A stretch of 64,000 nucleotides of DNA from Theionarchaea archaeon (GCA_018992685.1 JACVGT010000018.1:62001-126000); one strand, 5' to 3'; positions 9,301-18,245 are shown, counted from the stretch's first letter. Numbers and translations: made by a program. Notes: generated by a model from the sequence alone, not told the origin.

Positions 9301-9934
9301 GAGTAACGTCTTCCACTCTTTTCCTTGGAGGGCTTCGAGGATTGTGGGAGGGTTTCCCAACGGGTATCATGGCCAGTAATTCCCAGGGGTCCTCGACGTC
9401 AAACAACATTTCCAGTGAGTCCTTTGCCACGAAGGGAATGTTCATCCAGCATGCACCATAGCCCAGATCGTGGGCTGCCAGAAGGAGGTTCTCAATAGCA
9501 GCTGAGACACTGAGAATATTCACGTATCCAAACTGTCTGAAAGCTTCAAGTTCATCCATGCCCTGATTCGTGTAGCATTTCAAGAACGGGCTATCTTCTC
9601 TTTCCATCAAGACCACGAACACCACCGGAGCAGACCCAAAGAAGAGGGAAACAAGACGAAATCGCTTCTTGAGGGCTTCTGCTGTTTCTTCAGGATTCTC
9701 CACAACTCCCCTCAGGAGTGACTTCAGCTCAAAGCAGCTCTTCTTAATACATGCTACCATCTCCCTTTTTCGCTGCTCTGATTTCACCACGATGAATCTC
9801 CAGGGCTGCCTGTTGGCACCGCTGGGAGCCATGGTTGCTGCCTCAAGCATGGCGACAATGTCCTCCTGCGGGACAGGAGTTGGGTTGAACCTTCTGATGC
9901 TTTTCCTGGTCCTGATAGCATCAAGTGTTTCCAT
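9284..9934 (-). CDS. Nitroreductase-family FMN oxidoreductase
   Basis: A 216-residue protein with the nitroreductase fold. Typical blocks are AIRTRKSIRRFNP at the start (FMN phosphate contacts), MAPSGANRQPWRFIVV, and later LAAHDLGYGACWMN before the C-terminal MIPVGKPSHNPRSPPRKRVEDV. The frame is open to 10078, but the ATG at 9934 fits the family start and has GAGGGGAG about eight bases upstream. It overlaps the end of radical SAM gene 3 by 14 bases, so the two are co-transcribed. Relatives oxidise azolines in RiPP pathways or reduce quinones and nitro compounds; a peptide-related job here is inferred from neighbours. Confidence 0.85.
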   Translation of the reverse strand: METLDAIRTRKSIRRFNPTPVPQEDIVAMLEAATMAPSGANRQPWRFIVVKSEQRKREMVACIKKSCFELKSLLRGVVENPEETAEALKKRFRLVSLFFGSAPVVFVVLMEREDSPFLKCYTNQGMDELEAFRQFGYVNILSVSAAIENLLLAAHDLGYGACWMNIPFVAKDSLEMLFDVEDPWELLAMIPVGKPSHNPRSPPRKRVEDVTLTIDD

Positions 9935-11195
9935 GAGCACGTCTCCCCTCTCTGTATTCGGTATAAATGTTGTCCACTCGTTCCAGAACGTTCTGGGCAT
10001 CTTGTTCTGGATCGAAAGAGCACTGTGGATCTGGCATGAAAGGGTCTCCATATGCCCCATAAGAAATACAGGATGCACCTCCCATGCATGTGAAGTTAAG
10101 TCGGGTATCTGTGTTAAAGGGGCATTTTGAACACTTTCCTTTCATGTGTGCGTATTTTTTTCTCATTTTCCAGAGGAAAGAATGGTTCCACATTTCTTCA
10201 AAACTCTGGGTCAATAAATTCCCTACCACCACAGGCATTCTCCTGCAGGCATAGCAGGTACCGTCAGGCATCACTGCAATATACTTCTTTCCTACCTGAC
10301 AGTGGTTCCCATTCTTGTTGACTAGTGAAAACATGGAATCGAGACAGGTTCCTGTACACACTACGGGCCAGTCACACCGTAGCCGGTTGACAAATACGGC
10401 CTTTTCTTGGTTCACTGCTTTTTCAAATGCACTATCAGTGATGTTCCCCAACCAAGAATACAATGATTTAACCTCTTGCGAGGTAAGCAGCATGTCGTTC
10501 ATTTGCTTTCCCCTTCCGAAGGGAACCAGCCGGGTTACCAGTACATACTCAGCCCCCAGCTGTTCTGCAAGATCAGTAATCTCATATGCATCCTGATAGT
10601 TATTCTTGTGTACGACGAGATGAATGTGGAAAGGGATTCCTGCCTCCTGCAGACATCCAATTCCCTGAAGCGTTTTTTCAAAGGCGCCTCTTCCCCTGAC
10701 TCTGTCATGCGTCTCTGCACGGACTCCGTCCAGGCTTACCTGGACAAACCTCAGAACGTCGTAGGTTGCAAGGGTTTCAGCCACAGAACGATCCACCAAA
10801 GTGCCATTGGTGAGGACAGCGCCTGAAACAGGATGATTCTGGCTGTATGCCTGTAGATGATCCAGCAAGGGCCATACGCTTGGTGAAACCAGAGGTTCTC
10901 CTCCACTGAGGGGAACACGGGGCAACGCATGCCACTTTTCAACGGCTGTCAGAAACTTGTCCAGCATAGCAATCAACTGCTCAGTTGTGGCCTGGTAGGT
11001 GATGGACTCATCTTGATAGCAGTGGGTACAATGGAGGTTGCAGTTCTCAGTAATCTGGTATTGAAATGTGAATGAGTTCTCCAGTTGGTCAACTCTACGG
11101 ACTCCTCGTTCCTCGAGTTGAGATATTCCAGACACGTCTTTCACAAGAATCACCAGCTTATCTGGCCCACTAACGTTTATATATTTAGTCCCCAT
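9921..11195 (-). CDS. Radical SAM/SPASM enzyme 3
   Basis: A 424-residue radical SAM enzyme with cluster cysteines C52, C56 and C59 (CNLHCTHC), the motif PLSGGEPL and a SPASM domain (CTGTC, HCQVGK, CYACRRMP, CSKCPFN, CMGGASC). It differs clearly from the two enzymes on the other strand: it lacks their ~90-residue N-terminal domain and resembles PqqE/AlbA/heme d1-type maturases. The ATG at 11195 is only nine bases from the divergent glycosyltransferase start. An alternative GTG at 11153 (410 residues) fits better as a leaderless start from the TATA element at 11177-11187. It is in an operon with a nitroreductase. Confidence 0.88.
   Translation of the reverse strand: MGTKYINVSGPDKLVILVKDVSGISQLEERGVRRVDQLENSFTFQYQITENCNLHCTHCYQDESITYQATTEQLIAMLDKFLTAVEKWHALPRVPLSGGEPLVSPSVWPLLDHLQAYSQNHPVSGAVLTNGTLVDRSVAETLATYDVLRFVQVSLDGVRAETHDRVRGRGAFEKTLQGIGCLQEAGIPFHIHLVVHKNNYQDAYEITDLAEQLGAEYVLVTRLVPFGRGKQMNDMLLTSQEVKSLYSWLGNITDSAFEKAVNQEKAVFVNRLRCDWPVVCTGTCLDSMFSLVNKNGNHCQVGKKYIAVMPDGTCYACRRMPVVVGNLLTQSFEEMWNHSFLWKMRKKYAHMKGKCSKCPFNTDTRLNFTCMGGASCISYGAYGDPFMPDPQCSFDPEQDAQNVLERVDNIYTEYREGRRAHGNT
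11176..11188. promoter_or_regulatory. Near-symmetric TATA element between divergent genes
   Basis: The run TTTATATATTTAG reads as a good TATA box on both strands. On + it is centred about 24 bases before ATG 11205 (glycosyltransferase); on - it is about 28 bases before the in-frame GTG 11153 of radical SAM gene 3. It may serve both directions. Confidence 0.5.
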
Positions 11196-11204
11196 AATGC
11201 CCGC

Positions 11205-12380
11205 ATGCAGGTGTTATTCGTTTCTAAGTATCCCCCTATTGAAGGATTTGTGTCTTCTTATGCCTATTGGTTGGCTAGAGGTCTGGGAGAACGAGGGCAC
11301 CAGGTTTTTGTTGCTACCAATGCCCAGGAAGTTGATACCAAATACAGAGAAGATGTTTCTTTGGAAGACCCGTCCCTGATACCAAAAGGAGTGACCCTAC
11401 GTCTCACGTGTGAGGACAAAACTCTGGGGTGTATTCCCTATTTCAATCCTTTCACTGAGAAATTGGCCTCTCTTGCTCTGGATTGCATTGATGAGCACGG
11501 TATTTCCCTTATTGATTCATGGTACCTCATGCCGTACGGGATTGCTGGATTGATGGTCAGCCTGCTTTCAGGACTGCCCCTCGTGGGGAGAGTGGCTGGC
11601 ACAGATGGAGAAAGAATGTGTCGCTCACCTCAATTTAACAGACTTGCGCTCTCATTTTTTGAGCATTGTTCACAGATTGTTGGAAATTTCAAAGCGATTC
11701 CCTCTATAACTCCGGAAATTCAGAAAAAGATGATTCCTCACGGGATTGTGCTGCATCCTTCATTCATAGAGGAGAGATCTCCTCTGGATCTGTCAGGATA
11801 TCCTCAATACGTCGAGGGAATTCCTGTCATTACCTTTATAGGAAAGGCAACGTCATTCAAGGGATTTTTTCCCCTTGTTGACGCACTCTCGCAGATACCA
11901 GACCCGTTTCTCTTTTTGGTAGTTTCTAACGGACCTGAATCCTTTCAATTCACAGAGCATGTAAGGAATCGAAACCTTGAAGAGAGAACACTTTTCCTCC
12001 CTTTCCAACCTCCCTGGAAGATGCCTGCAGTATACCGCTCTTCCACCGTAGTGGCTTGTCTGGAACATGGAAATTTGATACAAAGAGCTCCCATTGTGCC
12101 AAGGGAAGCTGCCTCCTGTGGACGCTGCACAGTAATCAGCCCTGAAATCCATTCAAAAGGACACTATCGCCTCCTGGAAAATGGGGTCCATACCGTGATT
12201 GCAGATCCTGATGATCCGGAGGGCCTCAGGAGTGCAGTCCATGATCTGATTTCTCACCCAGAAAAGGCTGATGTCATCGGACAAGGCGGACATGACTTTT
12301 TTTCCCGGCTGGACAATCCAAGAAATCACAGCACATATATTGATGGTATCCTGGACATGTACAGAAGAATCTGCGAATAG
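11205..12380 (+). CDS. GT4-like glycosyltransferase
   Basis: A 391-residue protein with the two-domain GT-B fold. It opens with QVLFVSKYPPIEGFVSSYAYWLARGLGxRGH, the usual N-terminal strand and GxxxxxxLAxxLxxxGH motif of family 4, and the second domain starts near VITFIGKATSFKGF. The C-terminal donor-site block is PREAASCGRCTVIS, where the expected EA(x)4G acidic motif appears as REAASCG. The frame is open to 11085, but ATG 11205 fits both the fold and the TATA box. Context suggests a link with the peptide-modification genes, but it could equally work in surface glycan synthesis. Confidence 0.82.
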   Translation: MQVLFVSKYPPIEGFVSSYAYWLARGLGERGHQVFVATNAQEVDTKYREDVSLEDPSLIPKGVTLRLTCEDKTLGCIPYFNPFTEKLASLALDCIDEHGISLIDSWYLMPYGIAGLMVSLLSGLPLVGRVAGTDGERMCRSPQFNRLALSFFEHCSQIVGNFKAIPSITPEIQKKMIPHGIVLHPSFIEERSPLDLSGYPQYVEGIPVITFIGKATSFKGFFPLVDALSQIPDPFLFLVVSNGPESFQFTEHVRNRNLEERTLFLPFQPPWKMPAVYRSSTVVACLEHGNLIQRAPIVPREAASCGRCTVISPEIHSKGHYRLLENGVHTVIADPDDPEGLRSAVHDLISHPEKADVIGQGGHDFFSRLDNPRNHSTYIDGILDMYRRICE

Positions 12381-12497
12381 AGTCTACAGGGGAAGAATAC
12401 GGCTGTACTGGTGATCCACACCATTTGAAAGTGGTTTGCTCATCAGTTCCCAGAAAATATACAAAGAGAACCTTCAGAACTGTATCTCCTGAGTTTC

Positions 12498-12626
12498 TTA
12501 TTTCATCTTCCTGAATTTCTTGATCATTTCCCCTATCAGCGGGTAGTACACATTCAGTGCCTGGCGAGAAAAGGTACAATCCGGCTTGGTCAGGTCTCCT
12601 TTCTCATGGGACGCATGATGAGAGGG
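12498..12626 (-). pseudogene. Possible gene remnant in a 324-base gap
   Basis: An open frame of 42 residues plus stop with no ATG, GTG or TTG near its beginning. Its translation looks like a genuine protein C-terminus (KPDCTFSRQALNVYYPLIGE, then a lysine-rich tail). The rest of the gap 12381-12704 shows nothing recognisable. It may be the end of a decayed gene, or chance. Confidence 0.2.
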
Positions 12627-12704
12627 TCATCAGGGGCTGAAAGGTTGAAAGCTCTAAGAAAGAATAGATGAATTCTGGTTATGACAACCGATTGATGCCT
12701 GAAT

Positions 12705-14609
12705 TCAAATCCGGGGTACATATTTACGTCCCATCAAGAACAGAAACCCGATGAATAATCCAGCCAGTTGTACCTCAAGCAGTCCATGTCTTCTGGAATC
12801 AGTCCACTCAGGCACATCTTTTGGCACTACCTGATCTCCCAGTGCTTCAAATTCTTCTCTTGTCATGTAATGTATCACGGGATGGTAATGACCCATAATC
12901 CCCGGGCTATTCTCACCAACAAGAGTGACATCATATGCATCTTGAGACCACGCCCCGGTAGCCCAGGGAATATTGTTGCTATCGGGAGCTGCCTCCGGGA
13001 GATGCCACTCAGGAACAACACTCATCCACCTGAGAACTATGACCTGATGTGAAGAAGGACCCCATTCCTGCCAGGTGATACCATTTTCCTCTCGAGCATT
13101 TGCTGGCTTCTCTTCTTCTCGCGAAAATACTATGATGTATTCATTGTCCTCATTGGTGAGAATCTCGTCATCCATGAGACTCCCGTGAGGGACAGAGGTG
13201 TAGATGCTCTTTCCTAATCCACCACTTCCCTGTTGATGCGTGAACGAGAAGTACCGCACTTCACTTCCTGTCATGGTTCTCTGACCCTGGCGGGTCTTTG
13301 GAAACTCTGGCAATCGTCCTGTGAGGACAATCACCTTGTCCTCGCCAAGCGCAATTGGACGCAGCAGGTATGAGACATAGTTGCAGCATGTTGCTCCACA
13401 CTCGAAGTTTCCTGGGGGATCAGCAGATGCACCCCGATTCCATAGGAGGCGGAAAAAGTCGCGAATCTCTTTTCGTGTGGTTTTTACATCGGTTCTCCCC
13501 CACGGGTTGGAGCTGATGTAGCCTTGCGCTTCCAGCATGGCAAGATCGATTCCAAACATTTTGAACCAGCCCAGTGTGGGCCCCTCAAAAACGTAAGGTT
13601 CAAAAGGGGAGACGGGCCTGTTGGGGACGAGAGCTGTCTGATCTTCAACAGCCTTTGATTTATCACATGTTATCCAGAATTTCTCACCTGTGGGCAGCTG
13701 GAGGGTGGCCCTGGGCCATTGTACGCCGCCAAAAGGCTCTCTATCTTGATCGGGGGCATAGATCCGAAGCCAGAGAACAGAAGGAACCAAAACATTATTA
13801 CCCCAGGGTCCAGCAAATCCAAAAGGACTTCCCACGCGCGTGTTGCCTGGTGCACGGTAGTCAGGTGGGCTCATGACGTCTGGATTCAAGTCTACAGCAT
13901 TCCCGATTCTTAGCTCAAAAGTGACTTGATAATGTCTTTTTTCACCAGTCCTGTCAGCACCTACCCTGAAGGGATTGGTATGCCCAGGGTCAGGCTCAAT
14001 ATCTACATCCACCAGTGGGACCTCACACACTCCCATGTTGCCGGTAACTGGATGAAGTGGGTCAAAGGGCTGCAGAATCTGGTAGTTCATGAAACGGCAG
14101 TGAGGGAAATCGCCTTCTATCAATAGTTTCGAGTTGAAAGGAGCAATGAAAATGAGTTTCAGATACGTAACGTGAGGATCAGGAGAGCTTTGATGAAGTT
14201 CCTCTGTAGGATCGTACATTTCGAGAGCATACCACTGATCTTCCGGTGTTATCTGGTCAGGAGTTACCAGTGTCCAGGTATGCGTTTTTTCACTGTCGAT
14301 ATAGGCAGGAAGCAGCCCATCAGGAAATTCGGCATCAGCCTCACCATCAAGCCATCGGTAGATGTAGTCCTGCAATGATTGGGAGAGAGTTTCAGCTTCC
14401 TCAAGAGCGCGCCTGCAGTATGTATCTCTGTCTTTCTGGCTTTCCAGTGCACACTGTAATCGTTCTTCACCCGTCATGGAGGGGAGATCCTGGTATGTCC
14501 ATTGTGTATCGGGGAAGAGAACCTCATTTTCAGGAGAGGATCTTTTGTCCTGAGAGATACAACCGCATAAGAGAAACCCCAGTAGAATGAGGGCGCATTT
14601 CCTGTTCAT
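12705..14609 (-). CDS. Large secreted lipoprotein with C-terminal membrane helix
   Basis: Not recognised beyond its targeting. A 634-residue protein whose signal peptide ends in a lipobox (LLCGCIS), so it should be lipid-anchored outside the cell. A C-terminal hydrophobic helix followed by GRKYVPRI gives a second anchor. The long middle part is acidic and rich in tryptophan, proline and aromatics, with paired cysteines (FECGATCCNY), as expected of an extracellular, disulfide-bearing protein. The frame opens at 14627; ATG 14609 is preferred because a TATA-like CTTAAG lies about 25 bases upstream and it directly precedes the signal peptide. It stands alone. Confidence 0.7.
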   Translation of the reverse strand: MNRKCALILLGFLLCGCISQDKRSSPENEVLFPDTQWTYQDLPSMTGEERLQCALESQKDRDTYCRRALEEAETLSQSLQDYIYRWLDGEADAEFPDGLLPAYIDSEKTHTWTLVTPDQITPEDQWYALEMYDPTEELHQSSPDPHVTYLKLIFIAPFNSKLLIEGDFPHCRFMNYQILQPFDPLHPVTGNMGVCEVPLVDVDIEPDPGHTNPFRVGADRTGEKRHYQVTFELRIGNAVDLNPDVMSPPDYRAPGNTRVGSPFGFAGPWGNNVLVPSVLWLRIYAPDQDREPFGGVQWPRATLQLPTGEKFWITCDKSKAVEDQTALVPNRPVSPFEPYVFEGPTLGWFKMFGIDLAMLEAQGYISSNPWGRTDVKTTRKEIRDFFRLLWNRGASADPPGNFECGATCCNYVSYLLRPIALGEDKVIVLTGRLPEFPKTRQGQRTMTGSEVRYFSFTHQQGSGGLGKSIYTSVPHGSLMDDEILTNEDNEYIIVFSREEEKPANAREENGITWQEWGPSSHQVIVLRWMSVVPEWHLPEAAPDSNNIPWATGAWSQDAYDVTLVGENSPGIMGHYHPVIHYMTREEFEALGDQVVPKDVPEWTDSRRHGLLEVQLAGLFIGFLFLMGRKYVPRI

Positions 14610-14782
14610 AGTTGCCATTTCCTGCAATACTCTTAAGCCTTTTGTTTGGTGACTGCTGCTGGCCTGCTATCGTGGGACACCATCCCTCATCCCACACTGA
14701 TCTTCATCCCTCTTCTGAAATAGTCTTCTCTTTGTGGCCAGAAGACAGCAACCCTTTATAGTGGTATTCTGCATTCTACTGT

Positions 14783-15436
14783 ATGAAAATCGAAGAGCGT
14801 GTGAAAAGCACTTTTCCTGACCTGATTCTGCTGACAACAACATTTGAGGATGTGATAGTAAAATCGGAAAGTGAAGAACTAGAAAAATTTAAAACTGGAT
14901 TCATTTCGAGGATCAAATCTCAGTATGATATCGAAACGCTGAAAGATATACTGGAACTCCGATTGTACCGTGATTTTTTCTGGAAGATCGGGATAGATCC
15001 CACCAAGACCAGACCTGCCTCAGAAGCTTTGATACGAAGAGTGATCCAAGGGAACCCCCTCCCTCGGATCAACACGTTGGTAGATGCGTACAACCTGGCC
15101 TCAATGGAAACACGGGTTCCTCTGGCAGCATTTGACACGAAAGCACTTTCGGGAGAGCTGGTACTCCGGTTTGCTGACAAGGGTGAGGAGTTTACAGGTA
15201 TCGGCATGAAGAGTCCAGTTGTGCTGGAGGGAAATGAACTGGTGATTGAAGCGGGAGATGAGGTCATAGCACTGTATCCTCATCGGGATGCAGACAGAAG
15301 CAAGATAACTCTGTCAACTAGAGATGTACTCATTGTTGTCTGTGGAGCTCCCGGCATTCCTGTGGAAACGTTAAGAAAAGCTCAGAAGGTTGCTGAGGAA
15401 TACATTAGCACGTTTTGTGGTGGCAGGTTTTCATAG
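14783..15436 (+). CDS. B3/B4 tRNA-binding domain protein
   Basis: A 217-residue stand-alone B3/4 domain protein (COG3382). This domain is the editing region of phenylalanyl-tRNA synthetase beta subunits. The hallmark run is present: YRDFFWKIGIDPTKTRPASE followed by ALIRRVIQG, NPLPRINTLVDAYNLASM and PLAAFDTKAL. Stand-alone members are thought to clear mischarged tRNA or bind amino-acid-like ligands; the substrate is not known here. A TATA box (ctttata, 14754-14760) is centred 26 bases before the ATG, so this is a leaderless monocistronic gene. Confidence 0.85.
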   Translation: MKIEERVKSTFPDLILLTTTFEDVIVKSESEELEKFKTGFISRIKSQYDIETLKDILELRLYRDFFWKIGIDPTKTRPASEALIRRVIQGNPLPRINTLVDAYNLASMETRVPLAAFDTKALSGELVLRFADKGEEFTGIGMKSPVVLEGNELVIEAGDEVIALYPHRDADRSKITLSTRDVLIVVCGAPGIPVETLRKAQKVAEEYISTFCGGRFS

Positions 15437-15606
15437 AGGCGCCTCACCATCTGTGATACGTTCCACAGGCAGAATCATATCGGGATGAATTGCACCACAA
15501 CAAACCGCTCAACTCCTGGACACCATGCTCTTGTGAGATGCACGGTCCAGGTGGGTGTCACTTATCTCCACCAAAATCATTTATACCTTGTAACAGAGGA
15601 TACATC

Positions 15607-17685
15607 ATGAAGAGACTCCTCATACTTTCCATTCTTGTTCTAGGAATCTCATCTGTTGTTTCTCAGCTGGTCGTGGTGAGAGAATTTCTGGCAGTTTTTG
15701 GCGGAAATGAACTCATATTTGGAATAATCTTGGGCAACTGGACCTTGCTAACTGGAATTGGGAGCTATCTGGGAAAGAAAGTCAACCCTTCTCAGCGTGC
15801 ACTGATATTCCTGCACATAGGTCTGGGTGTCCTCCCCCTAACCCAGCTCGTACTCTTAAGGGTGACTAAGACCATACTCTTCATTTCTGGAGAAGTAGCT
15901 GACCCGACAGAACTTTTCGTCTGGTCGTGTGCATTATTGGCACCTCTCTGCCTCATAGCAGGTAGTTTCCTGGTTGTGGCCTGCTCGCTGTATGCACAGA
16001 AGAGAAAACCCTCCGACATTGGGAGTGTGTATATTATTGACAGCCTGGGTGACATTGCAGGTGGGGCCCTTTTCAGTTTCCTTCTGGTGTATTTCCTTAG
16101 CCAGATCCAGATTGTCTATGTTCTCTTAGTAGCAAACGTGAGTATGGCTCTTATTACGTCCTTTTCTTCACGATCAAAACTGGCCCTGGTCTGTGCTGTC
16201 ATTCTGGTGGGTCTGGGAGTAATTACCACTGGTGTAGATCTCAATCATATGACAGTCCAGGCACTGTACCCGGGCCAGTCTATCCTTCACCAGGAATCCT
16301 CACTGTACGGTAATATTGTGGTCACACAACTGGAAAGCCAGACTACCATGTACGAGAATGGCACTCCCTTCTTTTCTACAGGAGATGTAATGGCTCGAGA
16401 AGAAACTGTCCACTACGCCATGATCCAGCGGGATAAAAACGTCTACACCGTCTTGCTCCTGGGCGGGGGAGCCTCAGGCACTATCCAAGAAGTCCTCAAG
16501 TATCCCGCTGCTCTGGATTATGTGGAATTGGACCCCTCAATCATTACCATATCACAGATGTACACTGGAAATCTATCTGGTGCCAACGTTTTCGAGATGG
16601 ATGCCAGAAAGTACGTCAAAGAAGCCAGTACAGCGTATGATGTCATCATTGTAGATGTCCCTGATCCTGATTCAGCACAGATTAATAGGCTGTACACCGT
16701 GGAATTCTTCCGTGAAACAAAGAAAATCCTTGCAGAAAATGGCATATTCAGCACCAGTGTGAGTGCATCGCCTAATTACATGGGGGAACATACTCGAAAA
16801 CTAAATTCTTCTTTATATCGTAGTTTAAAGTCCGTCTTCGAGAATGTCATCATTATTCCTGGCAACAACATTTATTTCCTGGCATCCGATGGTAACTTAA
16901 CCTATGATATTGCCCAGAAAATTGAAGAAAAAGGCATCCTCACTCAATACGTTAACAAATACTACTTGTCAGGTGTCATAACTGAAGATAGGATTGAGAT
17001 GGTTCTTGCCTCTGCAGCAGAAAATGTAGCTGAAAATACAGATTTTAGCCCTCACGCATATTACTACTACCTCTCGTTCTGGATGAGTCAGTTTCGTAGC
17101 CATTTTCTTGTGTTCCTGGCAATGGTGGTCATACTCGTGATAATTCTTTCTGTACGTATTGCCACTCACCCCGTTCCCCTTGCTCTAGTAACTGCTGGGT
17201 TTGCGGGCACTGCGCTGGAAGTAGTTCTGGTTCTGGGATTCCAAATTCTCTATGGATACGTGTATTCCCACATAGGAATCTTGATCACCTCATTCTTGAT
17301 AGGGCTAGCTGGAGGCGCTTTCTATGTCAACAGAACTCCAAGTATTTCACAGAAGCACTATCTGGTGATTCTGGAGGGACTGTTGGCTGGCTTTGCTGTT
17401 CTTATAGGGATTATTCTTCCACATCTGACAAGAACCTCTTTTCCTGTGATAGTTGGAATAGTGGGGGCCCTGATAGGGTCTGAATTCCCTTTAGCTTCCC
17501 GGCTATACTACAAAGATATCCGGGTCACGGCAGCAGCCCTCTTCAGCGCAGATCTCTTGGGGGGATGTCTAGGTGCCCTCATGGTCAGCACACTGCTGAT
17601 ACCTGTACTGGGAGTGATCAAGGTGTGTCTCCTGGTGGGAACCCTGTCCTTCATGAGTGCACTCCTTGTTTTGTGGAAAGGATAG
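15607..17685 (+). CDS. Membrane-embedded spermidine synthase-like protein
   Basis: A 692-residue fusion of two membrane regions around a spermidine-synthase-like Rossmann domain. Residues 1-220 form about seven helices; roughly 240-480 hold the enzyme-like part, with LLLGGGASGTIQEVLKYP as the SAM-type glycine motif, YVELDPSIITIS and VIIVDVPDPDSA; the last 200 residues form about seven more helices. Such fused proteins are widespread and their reaction is mostly unknown; aminopropyl or methyl transfer at the membrane is a guess. The frame opens at 15490, but ATG 15607 lies 24 bases after a TATA box (15580-15586) and begins a signal-anchor, so it is the start. Confidence 0.85.
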   Translation: MKRLLILSILVLGISSVVSQLVVVREFLAVFGGNELIFGIILGNWTLLTGIGSYLGKKVNPSQRALIFLHIGLGVLPLTQLVLLRVTKTILFISGEVADPTELFVWSCALLAPLCLIAGSFLVVACSLYAQKRKPSDIGSVYIIDSLGDIAGGALFSFLLVYFLSQIQIVYVLLVANVSMALITSFSSRSKLALVCAVILVGLGVITTGVDLNHMTVQALYPGQSILHQESSLYGNIVVTQLESQTTMYENGTPFFSTGDVMAREETVHYAMIQRDKNVYTVLLLGGGASGTIQEVLKYPAALDYVELDPSIITISQMYTGNLSGANVFEMDARKYVKEASTAYDVIIVDVPDPDSAQINRLYTVEFFRETKKILAENGIFSTSVSASPNYMGEHTRKLNSSLYRSLKSVFENVIIIPGNNIYFLASDGNLTYDIAQKIEEKGILTQYVNKYYLSGVITEDRIEMVLASAAENVAENTDFSPHAYYYYLSFWMSQFRSHFLVFLAMVVILVIILSVRIATHPVPLALVTAGFAGTALEVVLVLGFQILYGYVYSHIGILITSFLIGLAGGAFYVNRTPSISQKHYLVILEGLLAGFAVLIGIILPHLTRTSFPVIVGIVGALIGSEFPLASRLYYKDIRVTAAALFSADLLGGCLGALMVSTLLIPVLGVIKVCLLVGTLSFMSALLVLWKG

Positions 17686-18005
17686 TCACATTTCTCACTT
17701 CTGTACAGTTCCTACTTTGGGACGAATGATGCATTTTCCTAAAACCACGCAAAAGATGGACTTTGTGCTTACAAGCATTCGTTACGAATGATTTGGATTA
17801 TTCTTTCCATTTTGAGAAATTCTAATCCAGATAACAACCAGGTAGCATTGAATAGTGCAGTCTACTTATTTTCTTCCTACACTGAATTGATAGAACTTAT
17901 TAAATGCTAAAATAGACAAATGATCTTTAAAAGTGAAATAATTAAACTAATGTTTTTAAAAAATAATATTAAGGAATTAAGACGATTTAAACCAGTATAG
18001 AAAAG
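17686..18005. other. AT-rich non-coding stretch with a 15-base palindrome
   Basis: No gene seen. Base composition turns strongly AT-rich from 17760 to 18005. It contains a palindrome, CATTCGT-T-ACGAATG (17776-17790), and a further ACGAATG half-site at 17722-17728. These could be a terminator hairpin of the upstream gene or a binding site. Confidence 0.4.
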
Positions 18006-18013
18006 TTTATATA
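18006..18013 (+). promoter_or_regulatory. Strong TATA box of a small transcription unit
   Basis: The sequence tttatata, with an A-rich flank upstream, predicts transcription start near 18035. The nearest standard gene is 440 bases downstream and has its own TATA box, so this promoter serves the small unit ending near 18245. Confidence 0.55.
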
Positions 18014-18134
18014 CCCCCATTGTTATGAAAGGTTGTCACTCTATGGCCAAGGGCAGATAGAAGGACATTCATCGCTTCAAACTGCAATCAAGCCAGAAAG
18101 GACATGCATCACTGGGAAATCGAGGTGATAAAAA

Positions 18135-18188
18135 ATGTCCAACAAGAAGTCTGAGAAGAAGACAGGGAAAGAAAAAAAGAAGTGCTAA
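18135..18188 (+). CDS. Lysine-rich 17-residue peptide with strong ribosome site
   Basis: A tiny open frame with GAGGTGA seven bases before its ATG, one of the clearest ribosome sites in the region. The peptide is MSNKKSEKKTGKEKKKC, almost only lysine and small polar residues with a terminal cysteine. It lies within a predicted transcript that starts near 18035 (TATA at 18006) and ends in a hairpin plus T-rich run. It may be a true micropeptide, a leader peptide or a chance frame within a non-coding RNA. Confidence 0.35.
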   Translation: MSNKKSEKKTGKEKKKC

Positions 18189-18245
18189 TGTGATTAGCCA
18201 ATTCTTGTTCTCTATGTAAGCTTTCTTATTCCTTTTTTTCCTTTT
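18184..18245 (+). terminator. Hairpin and T-rich transcript end
   Basis: A perfect stem GCTAAT-GTG-ATTAGC (18184-18198) overlaps the stop of the micropeptide frame. It is followed by pyrimidine/T-rich sequence with runs of seven and five T (to 18245), the typical archaeal termination signal. Confidence 0.5.
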
